A stretch of 12,412 bases of DNA from CAZDHT01 sp964505325 (GCA_964505325.1 CAZDHT010000163.1:1-12412); one strand, 5' to 3'. Shown: positions 5,949 through 11,921, counted from the stretch's first letter. The notes: generated by a model from the letters alone, not told the origin. Translations and numbers: made by a program.

Positions 5949-5969
5949 GCAAAACGCTTTGGGGCTTCG
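5949..5969. repeat. 21-bp block shared with 8813-8833
   Basis: GCAAAACGCTTTGGG followed by G/A and CTTCG occurs here and at 8813-8833 with one mismatch in 21. Both lie next to the 99-bp duplicated block but in opposite order relative to it, so a simple duplication does not explain both. Confidence 0.6.
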
Positions 5970-6018
5970 AGATATAGCGGCGGTCTGGCAGGGCGGCGGA
6001 CGGGCGTCCTGCGACCAC

Positions 6019-6051
6019 AAAAAGAGGCGGCATCTGGCTCGATACCGCCTC
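6019..6051 (-). terminator. intrinsic terminator, - strand, without a visible gene
   Basis: On the - strand a 10-bp stem (GAGGCGGTAT / ATGCCGCCTC, one wobble pair) with an 8-base loop is followed by TTTTT (plus 6019-6023). A terminator this strong normally ends a nearby transcript. The sequence upstream on that strand is only 47 bases before the gap, so the gene it served, if any, lies in or beyond the gap. Confidence 0.75.
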
Positions 6052-6098
6052 ACGGCTCGCCTTTCCGAACGAGTCTCGAACGGAAGCAAGGCACCTTA

Positions 6099-6198
6099 NN
6101 NNNNNNNNNNNNNNNNNNNNNNNNNNNNNNNNNNNNNNNNNNNNNNNNNNNNNNNNNNNNNNNNNNNNNNNNNNNNNNNNNNNNNNNNNNNNNNNNNN
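6099..6198. other. assembly gap (100 N)
   Basis: Exactly 100 N, the usual placeholder for a gap of unknown size between contigs. Order, orientation and distance of the two sides are therefore less certain. Repeats next to it may have caused the break. Reading frames that run through it are meaningless. Confidence 0.98.
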
Positions 6199-6271
6199 TA
6201 GTGTTGTGCCGTCCGTTCTCCATGCGCAAGTTCCGCATCCTGTTCGCTTTCTGATTCCACGGATAAAGGGG

Positions 6272-6305
6272 TTGACAATGCGAAGGTAGAAGTTTAGGAT
6301 TGTCA
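6272..6305 (+). promoter_or_regulatory. promoter of the AAA ATPase gene inside an inverted repeat
   Basis: A perfect -35 TTGACA (6272-6277), 17-base spacer and -10 TAGGAT (6295-6300) put the transcription start at about 6307, next to the ATG at 6308. The mRNA would then have almost no leader. A 7-bp inverted repeat, TGACAAT (6273-6279) and ATTGTCA (6299-6305), embraces both boxes and could be an operator. AGGA (6296-6299) is the only Shine-Dalgarno-like sequence and lies within the -10. Confidence 0.6.
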
Positions 6306-6307
6306 CC

Positions 6308-7474
6308 ATGAAATTCATCCCAAGGCAACTGACCGCGGAGCTGAAATCGGCCGCCAAGGCCTTCCCGGCCCTGATCGTCACGGGGCCGAGACGGGCCGGC
6401 AAGACGACGCTCCTGCGCAAGGTCTTTCCCAAGGCCGACTACTTTCTGCTCGAGGACCCGGACCTGATCGCCCGGTTCCGCGCGGACCCCAGATCGTTCA
6501 TCGAAGAGATCGAGCCCCCGGCCATTCTCGACGAGATTCAGCATCTTCCCGAAGTGCTGAACTACCTGCGGACCCTGATCGACGCCCATCCCGGGCGCAA
6601 GGGGCAGTGGTTCCTCACCGGCTCGCAGGAGGCGCCGCTGATGCAGGGAGTGACCGAGTCCATGACGGGGCGGGCGGCGGTGTTCCAACTGCTGCCCATG
6701 TCCTGCGAAGAGACCGACAAGGTGTCGCTCTTGAACGGCGGGTTCCCGGAGGTGCTCGGCCATCCATCGACTCGCCGGACGTGGTTTCGCTCGTACATCC
6801 AGACCTATCTCGAACGGGATGTGCGGGCGGTGAGTTCGATCCGCGACCTGGCGACCTTCCGGCGATTCCTCGCCCTTCTGGCGAGCCGCTGCGGGCAGAT
6901 GCTCAACAAGACCGACATCGCAGCGCCTCTCGGCGTGTCCGTGCCGACGGTGACCTCGTGGCTCAGCGTCTTGGAGATCACGTCGCAGATCGTGCTCGTG
7001 CCACCGTTCTACGAAAACTTCGGCAAGCGCCTGGTCAAGTCGCCGAAGCTCTACTTCCTGGACTCGGGCCTGGCGTGCCATTTCCTGGGCATCGAGTCGG
7101 AGCGGGATCTCAACAAGTCCCCGTTCCTCGGCCCCATCTTCGAAGGGTTTGTCGCGGCGGAGATCATCAAGCGCCAGGTGAATACCGGCCACAGCAAGTC
7201 GCTCTACTACTTCCGAGACCGACAGGGCCTGGAGGTGGACTTCCTGCTCACCCTGGGCGACAGGCGGCTTGCGCTGGTCGAGGCCAAGGCGACGCGCACG
7301 CCCGTTCCGCGCGCGGCCGAGCCACTCCTGCGACTGGCAAAGGCGATCAAGGACTACGACGTCCGCCGATTCGTCGTTCACCGCCCGTCGGGCGGACCGC
7401 GCCGTCTGGCTGCGTTGAGACCGGGCGTCAAGGCCCTGCCGGTGGACCGCTTGGCCAGTCTCTGGCAGGCGTAA
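6308..7474 (+). CDS. AAA-type ATPase with DUF4143 C-terminal domain
   Basis: The 388-aa protein has the standard two-part build: an N-terminal AAA_14 ATPase and a C-terminal DUF4143 domain. Seen: Walker A GPRRAGKT (26-33), Walker B AILDEIQ (72-78), sensor LTGS (103-106), a GGFPEV box (144-149), a winged-helix-like stretch (about 196-225, TDIAAPLGVSVPTVTSWLSV), and at the end FEGFVAAEI (278-286), GLEVDFLL (307-314) and VEAKAT (324-329). The E...D...ExK arrangement resembles the PD-(D/E)xK nuclease fold. The family is very common and has no settled function; it is scattered, often mobile, and found near toxin-antitoxin and defence genes. Here it stands alone with its own promoter between repeats R1 and S1/R2. 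Length and motifs are complete, so it is probably active. It is not obviously co-transcribed with anything. Confidence 0.92.
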   Translation: MKFIPRQLTAELKSAAKAFPALIVTGPRRAGKTTLLRKVFPKADYFLLEDPDLIARFRADPRSFIEEIEPPAILDEIQHLPEVLNYLRTLIDAHPGRKGQWFLTGSQEAPLMQGVTESMTGRAAVFQLLPMSCEETDKVSLLNGGFPEVLGHPSTRRTWFRSYIQTYLERDVRAVSSIRDLATFRRFLALLASRCGQMLNKTDIAAPLGVSVPTVTSWLSVLEITSQIVLVPPFYENFGKRLVKSPKLYFLDSGLACHFLGIESERDLNKSPFLGPIFEGFVAAEIIKRQVNTGHSKSLYYFRDRQGLEVDFLLTLGDRRLALVEAKATRTPVPRAAEPLLRLAKAIKDYDVRRFVVHRPSGGPRRLAALRPGVKALPVDRLASLWQA

Positions 7475-7488
7475 GCAGTCAGGAAGGG

Positions 7489-7549
7489 GACCCCATTCCA
7501 ACCAGGGTTGTTAACCGGAACGCTTTCGGCGGGTGACAGTCCGAGAGTT
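7489..7549 (+). repeat. S1: copy of the GTTAACC repeat family
   Basis: The first 31 bases (7489-7519) match S2 at 8659-8689 with one difference. The core is GGTTGTTAACCGGA, preceded by GACCCCATTCCAACC. After a variable 23-base middle, GAGAGTT (7543-7549) recurs, as in T2 and S2. It starts 15 bases after the ATPase stop. Confidence 0.75.
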
Positions 7550-7562
7550 CCGGGCATTCTTT

Positions 7563-7588
7563 AGGTCCGGGGGGCGTGGTAAGGATTC
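7563..7588 (+). repeat. degenerate extra left end of R2
   Basis: A 26-base unit beginning AGGTCCGGGG and ending GATTC directly precedes the left end of R2 (7589-7614), which has the same length, start and end but a different middle. It looks like a tandem duplication of the element end that has since decayed. Confidence 0.6.
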
Positions 7589-7810
7589 AGGTCCGGGGAG
7601 ACAATACTTGATTCGTGCCTCCCTTCCGCTGCTGGTGTCATAGTGGTGTATCCCTGAAATGGGCGAACGAGGATGCCTTTCGGTGGGGTGTGTCACTCCC
7701 GATGCCGCTGCCTGTCGAGAGATAAGTATTGCGTCCCCGGAACTCCCCCGCTGCCTGTCGAGAGATAAGTATTGCGTCCCCGGAACTCCCCCGGAACTCC
7801 CCGGAACTCA
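7589..7810 (+). repeat. R2: ~157-bp element with terminal inverted repeats and duplicated right end
   Basis: The element proper is 7589-7747: left end GGTCCGGGGAGACAATACTT, right end AAGTATTGCGTCCCCGGA, inverted copies of each other. Its last 43 bases (7705-7747) are repeated exactly at 7748-7790, and the final CCGGAACTCC is then repeated twice more with a ~10-base period (7791-7810). It lies between the ATPase and the 3' end of the HEPN gene. Together with S1 it accounts for nearly all of the 341 gene-free bases there. Confidence 0.85.
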
Positions 7811-7815
7811 CGCGG

Positions 7816-8205
7816 TTATGCTTGTTCGTCTTCTCGCCAGTTGACCTCTTGCTCCAGGCTGGTGATCAGGGCGCGAAGATGCACAAGAAGGTCTGGCACC
7901 TGCTCAGTGACCACGGCATGAACACGCTCGAAGTCGACCGTGCCGTACTGGTGAGCTAGAACATTCCGCATGCCGATGATGAGCGGCCAGGGGATTTCAG
8001 GAGTCCGGCGCCGGGTATCTTCGGATACGAGCCGGGCGGCTTCCCCGATGACTTCGATGCAGTGGACGACTGCGGCCTGCGCCATTTCGTCGACGACGAA
8101 CTCCTCCAGCGACCGCGGACCGAGGAACTCGCGGGCACGCTCCGCGTAGAGGCGCATGTCCTCGCACTTGACGAGGTCGCGTTCGCGCGCGTCACGAGCG
8201 CTCAT
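7816..8205 (-). CDS. hepT: HEPN toxin of a HEPN-MNT toxin-antitoxin pair (HepT-like, DUF86)
   Basis: A 129-aa all-helical HEPN protein. The active-site motif RX4HXY is complete: Arg80-NVLA-His85-Q-Tyr87 in GMRNVLAHQYG. In HepT-type toxins Arg and His form the RNase site, and the Tyr is the residue that the partner MntA modifies with AMP units to block toxicity. The conserved CIEVIGEAARLVSED stretch (49-63) is typical of DUF86. The start overlaps the end of the MNT gene by 14 bases, with GTGGAG 7 bases before its ATG, so translation is coupled. Order antitoxin then toxin is normal for this system. The gene ends five bases from the right end of repeat R2. Function is by homology. Confidence 0.92.
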   Translation of the reverse strand: MSARDARERDLVKCEDMRLYAERAREFLGPRSLEEFVVDEMAQAAVVHCIEVIGEAARLVSEDTRRRTPEIPWPLIIGMRNVLAHQYGTVDFERVHAVVTEQVPDLLVHLRALITSLEQEVNWREDEQA

Positions 8206-8506
8206 AGAGCAGCTCCACGTTTCTCAGGGCGAAGCGGCGAAAGTACTTGTTCGGCGAACGCTCGACAGAACGGCGCGTCAGCAGGTCCACGGGCCGGCCG
8301 AACAGCGCTTCGAGTTCCTGCTGAAGCGCAACGATCTCCAGGCCGTGTCGAACGCCTGGGGCAAAGGTCACGAGCACGTCAAGGTCGCTGCCCGCCCCGG
8401 CGTCACCCCGGGTAAAACTGCCGAACGCCTCCAGCCGCGCTATCTCGTAGCGCTGGCAGAGGCTCGTCAAGCGTTCCCGATCAATCTGCAAGTCTTCAAC
8501 TAACAT
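8192..8506 (-). CDS. mntA: MNT nucleotidyltransferase antitoxin (MntA-like)
   Basis: A 104-aa minimal nucleotidyltransferase of the polymerase-beta fold. The GSX10DXD motif is exact: Gly29-Ser30, then Asp41 and Asp43 in SDLDVLV, which bind the metal ions for nucleotide transfer. The family enzyme adds AMP to the conserved Tyr of its HEPN partner and so silences it. The later segment LEALFGRPVDLLTRRSV fits the family's third acidic strand (VDL). GGAGGG lies 7 bases before the ATG. It is the first gene of a two-gene unit with the HEPN gene and has its own promoter. Both key motifs are intact, so the pair is probably functional. Confidence 0.92.
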   Translation of the reverse strand: MLVEDLQIDRERLTSLCQRYEIARLEAFGSFTRGDAGAGSDLDVLVTFAPGVRHGLEIVALQQELEALFGRPVDLLTRRSVERSPNKYFRRFALRNVELLYERS

Positions 8507-8526
8507 CGTTCAGCCCTCCGGCTCCC

Positions 8527-8558
8527 ATAGTACAATCAGCGGGCGGTCTTCGCAAGAC
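8527..8558 (-). promoter_or_regulatory. promoter of the MNT-HEPN operon with a hairpin at the -35
   Basis: Read on the - strand: -35 TTGCGA (plus 8550-8555), a 17-base spacer and -10 TACTAT (plus 8527-8532), ahead of GGAGGG and the MNT start. Each box matches 4 of 6 consensus bases. A perfect dyad GTCTT-CGC-AAGAC (8546-8558) covers the -35 and could be where a regulator, perhaps the complex itself, binds (inference). Confidence 0.5.
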
Positions 8559-8658
8559 GATGGATTCAAATTGCTCGGCGTACATCCCTCCCCGCGCCGG
8601 GATGCCGGAACCGTTATCACGATGTCCGACGCGCCAAGAATCGGCCGAATCCGCGCCT

Positions 8659-8720
8659 GACCCCATTCCAACCAAGGTTGTTAACCGGAGGGCCTCTCGG
8701 CTTCCAAGAGTCCGAGAGTT
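8659..8720 (+). repeat. S2: copy of the GTTAACC repeat family
   Basis: Bases 8659-8689 match S1 (7489-7519) except for one position. After a 24-base variable middle, TCCGAGAGTT (8711-8720) recurs as in S1. It lies in the gene-free 8507-8895, between the MNT promoter and the FG-GAP gene. After it, GC-rich dyads such as GGCCC-GACC-GGGCC follow. Confidence 0.75.
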
Positions 8721-8895
8721 TGGGCCCTTTGGCCCGACCGGGCCGGATTGCGGTTAAACTGAAGGAGGGAATCGCGGCGCGGGCGCCGGTACCACGCGAG
8801 CCCGACCCCGCGGCAAAACGCTTTGGGACTTCGCAGGCCCGGGGACACCATCCTGGTGATGCACGGCCTGGGCCGGCCCATGCCGCGCTCGTGAC
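8721..8895. other. gene-free stretch with the 21-bp and 99-bp duplicated blocks
   Basis: No gene. It holds the second copy of the 21-bp block (8813-8833) and the non-coding part of the 99-bp block (8845-8895 of 8845-8943). At 8839-8860 the sequence CCGGGGACACCATCCTGG then TGAT resembles the left end of the R element (CCGGGGACACAATACTTGAT), so a solo element end may lie behind the FG-GAP gene. A dyad CACCA-TCC-TGGTG is at 8846-8858. No T-rich terminator is seen. Confidence 0.5.
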
Positions 8896-10464
8896 TCAGG
8901 GCGTCAGCTCCCGGACCGCCACGACCGTGTTCGCCTTGGCGCCCTTCTTCTCGACCGTCTTTCCGGAGGGGTAGAAGGTCACACTCAGGTCCACCGTCTC
9001 CCTGTCACCGAGTCCGAAGTGGCGCTCGGTGGCCGTGTGGAAATAATAGCTGTGGAAGCTCTGCCGGCCCCAGATGGCGACCTGCTCGTACCACAGGAGC
9101 TTGGCGCGGTCGCCGAGTGCGCCGGCCTGGTAGATGCGGATCTTGGCGCCCGCCGCGGCGCGGTTCCCCTTCGCGCCGATGAGACGGACGCGCAGCCAGT
9201 GTCTCGCGGGCAGGTCGTTGCGGAACACGCCGATCCCGCGTTTCTTGGGCACCGGGGACGCGCCGTACGTGACCACGTCCAGGTCGCCGTCGTCGTCGAT
9301 GTCGCCGAAGCACAGGCCCTCGTCGACGGCCTGCGGGACGGACGACGGCAGGCCCCACGCGGCGTTGACCAGTTCGAGTTTCCCGCCGCCCCGGCCGCGC
9401 AGCACGTAGAGGAAGTACTTGCCGTTCACGACCACGTCGGCCACGCCGTCGTTGTCGAAGTCGGTCACGATCGCGCCGCCCCAGTTCGCCGAGCGGGGGC
9501 CGATGCGGAGCTTCTTCACACCGACGACGTCGGGGCCGCGGGCGAAGCGCCCCTTACCGTCGTTGAGGTAGAGGACGATGTCGCGCCCTTCGACGCAGAT
9601 GAGGTCGGGGGCGCCGTCCTGATCCACGTCGCCGAAGCCGTGGATGCTGCCGCTCTCGGGCTTGAGTCCCGCCTCCGCCGTGGCGTCCGTGAACTTCATC
9701 TTGCCGTCGTTGAGGAGGATCCGCCGACCGGGCGGGATGTAGCCGCGCCGGCTGACCAACAGGTCGAGATCGCCATCGCCGTCGATGTCGGCGGGCACCG
9801 CGCCGGACTCGGACATCACCGGGACCGAGGCGTCGCTTTTCCATGTCCCGCCGTGCCGGCCGTGGGCGATCCACAGGCGCCCCTCCTTCCCGTCGCCGGT
9901 AGCGAGGTAGTCGGCGATGCCGTCGCGGTTCAGGTCGACCATGGCGACGGCGCGGCTGAAGCAGTTGAAGCCGGGGTTGTACACCTTGAAATTCCACACG
10001 GGCGGGTTGCCCGGCTTGCAGTAGTTCAGGTAGGTCACCCCGCCGCCGTCGTGCCACGAGCAGAAGATGTCGGGCTTGCCGTCCTCGTTCACGTCGTAGA
10101 CCAGGCGAATCTCGCCGCCGGGATAGGGCAGGTCGTTTTTTTTGCGGATACCGCGGGGGATCTTGAGCTTGGGATCGACGCCGGTGAAGCGCCCCTTGCC
10201 ATCGTTGAAACCGGCGACCGCCGGCGAGCCGTGGCCGGCCAGGTGCAGGTCGAGGTCGCCGTCGCCGTCGAGGTCGACCAGCGTCATCCCGCTGAGCCAC
10301 CACTTCGGCAACCGCTTGTAGTGGTCGGCCACGATGGCCCAGACGCCCGAACGGTCGCTGATGTCCGTGAAGCCCGGCTTCGGCTCAGCGGCTCGCGCGT
10401 GCGACGCCAGCAGAATGAGTACGCCGGTAAGCAGGACAACCAACGCATCAACTCTCGTGTTCAT
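8896..10464 (-). CDS. secreted FG-GAP/VCBS repeat protein with ASPIC/UnbV-type C-terminus
   Basis: A 522-aa protein. A signal peptide (MNTRVDALVVLLTGVLILLA, cleavage likely after ARA at about 25) sends it across the membrane. Seven calcium-binding DxDxDGxxD loops of a beta-propeller follow at about 64, 124, 177, 226, 279, 335 and 388, spaced about 50 apart. The C-terminal part (about 422-515; HWLRVRLIGAKGNRAAAGA, then RHFGLGD and VTFYPSG) matches the ASPIC/UnbV domain. Such proteins are abundant and often numerous in planctomycetes; binding of sugars or surfaces is assumed but rarely shown. The start is ATG 10464 with AGGAGG 4 bases upstream. A longer frame to 10638 runs into repeat R3 and would bury the signal peptide. 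It follows GH130 no. 2 on the same strand, with R3 between them. Confidence 0.9.
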   Translation of the reverse strand: MNTRVDALVVLLTGVLILLASHARAAEPKPGFTDISDRSGVWAIVADHYKRLPKWWLSGMTLVDLDGDGDLDLHLAGHGSPAVAGFNDGKGRFTGVDPKLKIPRGIRKKNDLPYPGGEIRLVYDVNEDGKPDIFCSWHDGGGVTYLNYCKPGNPPVWNFKVYNPGFNCFSRAVAMVDLNRDGIADYLATGDGKEGRLWIAHGRHGGTWKSDASVPVMSESGAVPADIDGDGDLDLLVSRRGYIPPGRRILLNDGKMKFTDATAEAGLKPESGSIHGFGDVDQDGAPDLICVEGRDIVLYLNDGKGRFARGPDVVGVKKLRIGPRSANWGGAIVTDFDNDGVADVVVNGKYFLYVLRGRGGGKLELVNAAWGLPSSVPQAVDEGLCFGDIDDDGDLDVVTYGASPVPKKRGIGVFRNDLPARHWLRVRLIGAKGNRAAAGAKIRIYQAGALGDRAKLLWYEQVAIWGRQSFHSYYFHTATERHFGLGDRETVDLSVTFYPSGKTVEKKGAKANTVVAVRELTP

Positions 10465-10530
10465 GCTACCTCCTATCTCCTGCGCCGGCGCAGGGATTCG
10501 GCGATGACGCGGACGACGGTGAGGTTGCGT

Positions 10531-10687
10531 AGGTCCGGGGACACAGTACTTGATTCGCACCTCCCTTCCGCTGCTGGTGTCATAGTAGTATCTCCCTGAA
10601 ATGGGCGCACGAGGATGCCTTTCTGTGGGGTGCGTCACTTCGGATGCCGCTGCCTGTCAAGAGCCAAGTATTGTGTCCCCGGGACTC
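10531..10687 (+). repeat. R3: ~157-bp element with terminal inverted repeats
   Basis: The best preserved copy of the R family. Left end GGTCCGGGGACACAGTACTT, right end AAGTATTGTGTCCCCGGGAC; these are inverted copies over about 19 bases with one mismatch. Its interior matches R1 and R2, same orientation, with small indels. It separates GH130 no. 2 from the FG-GAP gene, and its right end encodes the last residues and stop codon of the GH130. Confidence 0.88.
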
Positions 10688-11598
10688 GTGTTATCGGTCA
10701 TGGTGGCGAGAATGTCGGCGACGTCTCCCGTGGCAAGGCAGATACAAGAGTCGGCGGCGCCGTAGTACGTCCACAGCCGCCCCTCGCGGATGAAGCCGCC
10801 GGCGGCGAACACAACGTTGGGGGCGTCGCCGGTCCGTTCGTACGGCTCTTGCGGGCCCAGCAACCAGCGGCGTGTGCGGCCGATCAGGCGGTGCGGTTCC
10901 TCGAGGTCCAGCAGGGCTGCGCCCAGCCGATAGATGGGATCGCCAGCCGCGTGCTTCACGCCGTGGTAAATGACCAGCCAGCCGGCCTCCGTCTCGATCG
11001 GCGGGAGGCCGGCACCGACACGAGCGCCATCCCACCAAGGCCCTCCCCGCACAGGAATGACCACCTGGGGACGTCCCCAGTAGACTAGGTCCGGCGAATA
11101 CGAAAGCCACACACTCCCGCCGCCGACGGACGGCCGGTGCAGCATGGCGTAGAGGCCGTTGAATCTCTTCGGAAACAGAGCAGCGTTCTTGTTGTCCGGC
11201 GGGCAGACGACCCCAATGCGGTCGGCGCTCTTGAAGTCCTTGGTGGTGGCGATGGCCACGCAGGGCCCCTGGTTGGAGTACGCCGTATAGGTAATGCCCC
11301 AAGCCTCGAGGTCCGCCATCCACGTGAGACGGCAGTCCTCCACGCCGTTGGTCTCGTAGTCGAAGCCCTGGGCGGGGTGCAGCAGGGCGCGGGGCTCGAA
11401 GCGCCAGTCGGTCATCCCGTCCGTGCTTCGCGCGACAATGAGGTGAGAGCGGCCGGAAGTGCTCTCCACGCGAACGAGAGCGAGGACCTCGTCGCCCAGG
11501 TCGGCGATGCCCGCGTTGAACACGGCGTTGGCCTGGTAAGGGACATCCCGTGCGGTAATCAGCGGATTGTGATGGCTCCGCTCGAACAGTTCCTTCAT
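10657..11598 (-). CDS. GH130-family glycoside phosphorylase/hydrolase-like enzyme (no. 2)
   Basis: A 313-aa five-bladed-propeller GH130 protein without signal peptide. Seen: VEDCRL with Asp88 at the proton-donor site (the usual box is EDPR), DNKNAALFP with Lys137 where GH130 no. 1 has Arg155, HRPS with Arg155 18 residues later, GARVGAG (Arg193 where no. 1 has Lys), YHG (His212), PNVVF, and YYGAAD (278-283). The phosphate-site Arg to Lys and Lys to Arg swaps keep positive charge, so phosphorolysis remains possible, but this is a different subfamily from no. 1. The last ~10 residues (SPGDTILGS) and the stop come from repeat R3. ATG 11598 has GGAG 9 bases upstream and fits the family N-terminus. 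An upstream ATG at 11676 with GGAG 6 bases before it would add 26 residues. Confidence 0.87.
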   Translation of the reverse strand: MKELFERSHHNPLITARDVPYQANAVFNAGIADLGDEVLALVRVESTSGRSHLIVARSTDGMTDWRFEPRALLHPAQGFDYETNGVEDCRLTWMADLEAWGITYTAYSNQGPCVAIATTKDFKSADRIGVVCPPDNKNAALFPKRFNGLYAMLHRPSVGGGSVWLSYSPDLVYWGRPQVVIPVRGGPWWDGARVGAGLPPIETEAGWLVIYHGVKHAAGDPIYRLGAALLDLEEPHRLIGRTRRWLLGPQEPYERTGDAPNVVFAAGGFIREGRLWTYYGAADSCICLATGDVADILATMTDNTSPGDTILGS

Positions 11599-11676
11599 GG
11601 TCCCGTTCTCCAAACTATGGCCTACGAACGCCCCATTTGCCGGATGAGGCCGGTCGATTCGGTGTTCTGTATGCAT

Positions 11677-11705
11677 ATCGTGCTCCGGCAGTCGGGCTCT
11701 GTCAA
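11677..11705 (-). promoter_or_regulatory. putative promoter of GH130 no. 2
   Basis: On the - strand a perfect -35 TTGACA (plus 11700-11705) is followed after 17 bases by CACGAT (plus 11677-11682), a weak -10 (3 of 6). Transcription would begin near 11670, downstream of the alternative ATG at 11676, which supports the start at 11598. Confidence 0.35.
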
Positions 11706-11748
11706 GGCTGATCGGCGAGCCCGGCAATTGGCGGCTGGAACCGCTGGT

Positions 11749-11770
11749 CTTGGGCAGGCGTTGGCCCAAG
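11749..11770. other. inverted repeat in the divergent GH130-MFS intergenic region
   Basis: CTTGGGC (11749-11755), an 8-base loop and GCCCAAG (11764-11770) form a perfect 7-bp dyad. It sits between the two divergent promoters and could be a shared operator. It is not followed by a T run, so it is not a classical terminator. Nothing else clear is seen between 11706 and 11848. Confidence 0.35.
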
Positions 11771-11848
11771 GGGTGTTTACCTCGCTGCCCACAGACATTG
11801 ACTCGACGACAAGTACGCCAGGATGTTACGGCACCGGAGACGCTTCGG

Positions 11849-11877
11849 TTGACCGCGCCGCAGCGGTGCGCTATACT
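11849..11877 (+). promoter_or_regulatory. promoter of the MFS transporter gene
   Basis: TTGACC (11849-11854), exactly 17 bases, TATACT (11872-11877): five of six consensus bases in each box, the best housekeeping promoter in the window. Transcription would start near 11884, giving a 38-base leader. A dyad ACCGC (11852-11856) / GCGGT (11863-11867) lies in the spacer and overlaps the -35, a possible operator. Confidence 0.7.
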
Positions 11878-11921
11878 CCCTCGGAAGCCAACCACTTGTG
11901 GGGGGCAGAGGAACGCCAGGC

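Noticed and set aside
6050..7501. 483-aa - strand frame through the ATPase and the N run
   Set aside because: Crosses 100 N and is antisense to an AAA/DUF4143 gene with intact motifs.
7511..7696. Conserved ~37-codon frame (MTHPxERHxRxPISG) on the - strand of every R copy
   Set aside because: All three copies keep it, but they are copies of one repeat; the differences change amino acids freely, and the ribosome-like GGGAG abuts the GTG without spacing.
7705..7810. CRISPR-like tandem repeats
   Set aside because: Two 43-bp units and short 10-bp copies follow each other with no spacers; they are duplicated ends of R2.
8839..8895. Intrinsic terminator for the FG-GAP gene
   Set aside because: GC-rich dyads are present, but no T run follows on the - strand and the dyads differ between the two copies of the block.
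9019..10599. 526-aa + strand frame opposite the FG-GAP gene
   Set aside because: Its periodic Asp/Val pattern mirrors the calcium-loop codons on the other strand; no independent domain or start signal.
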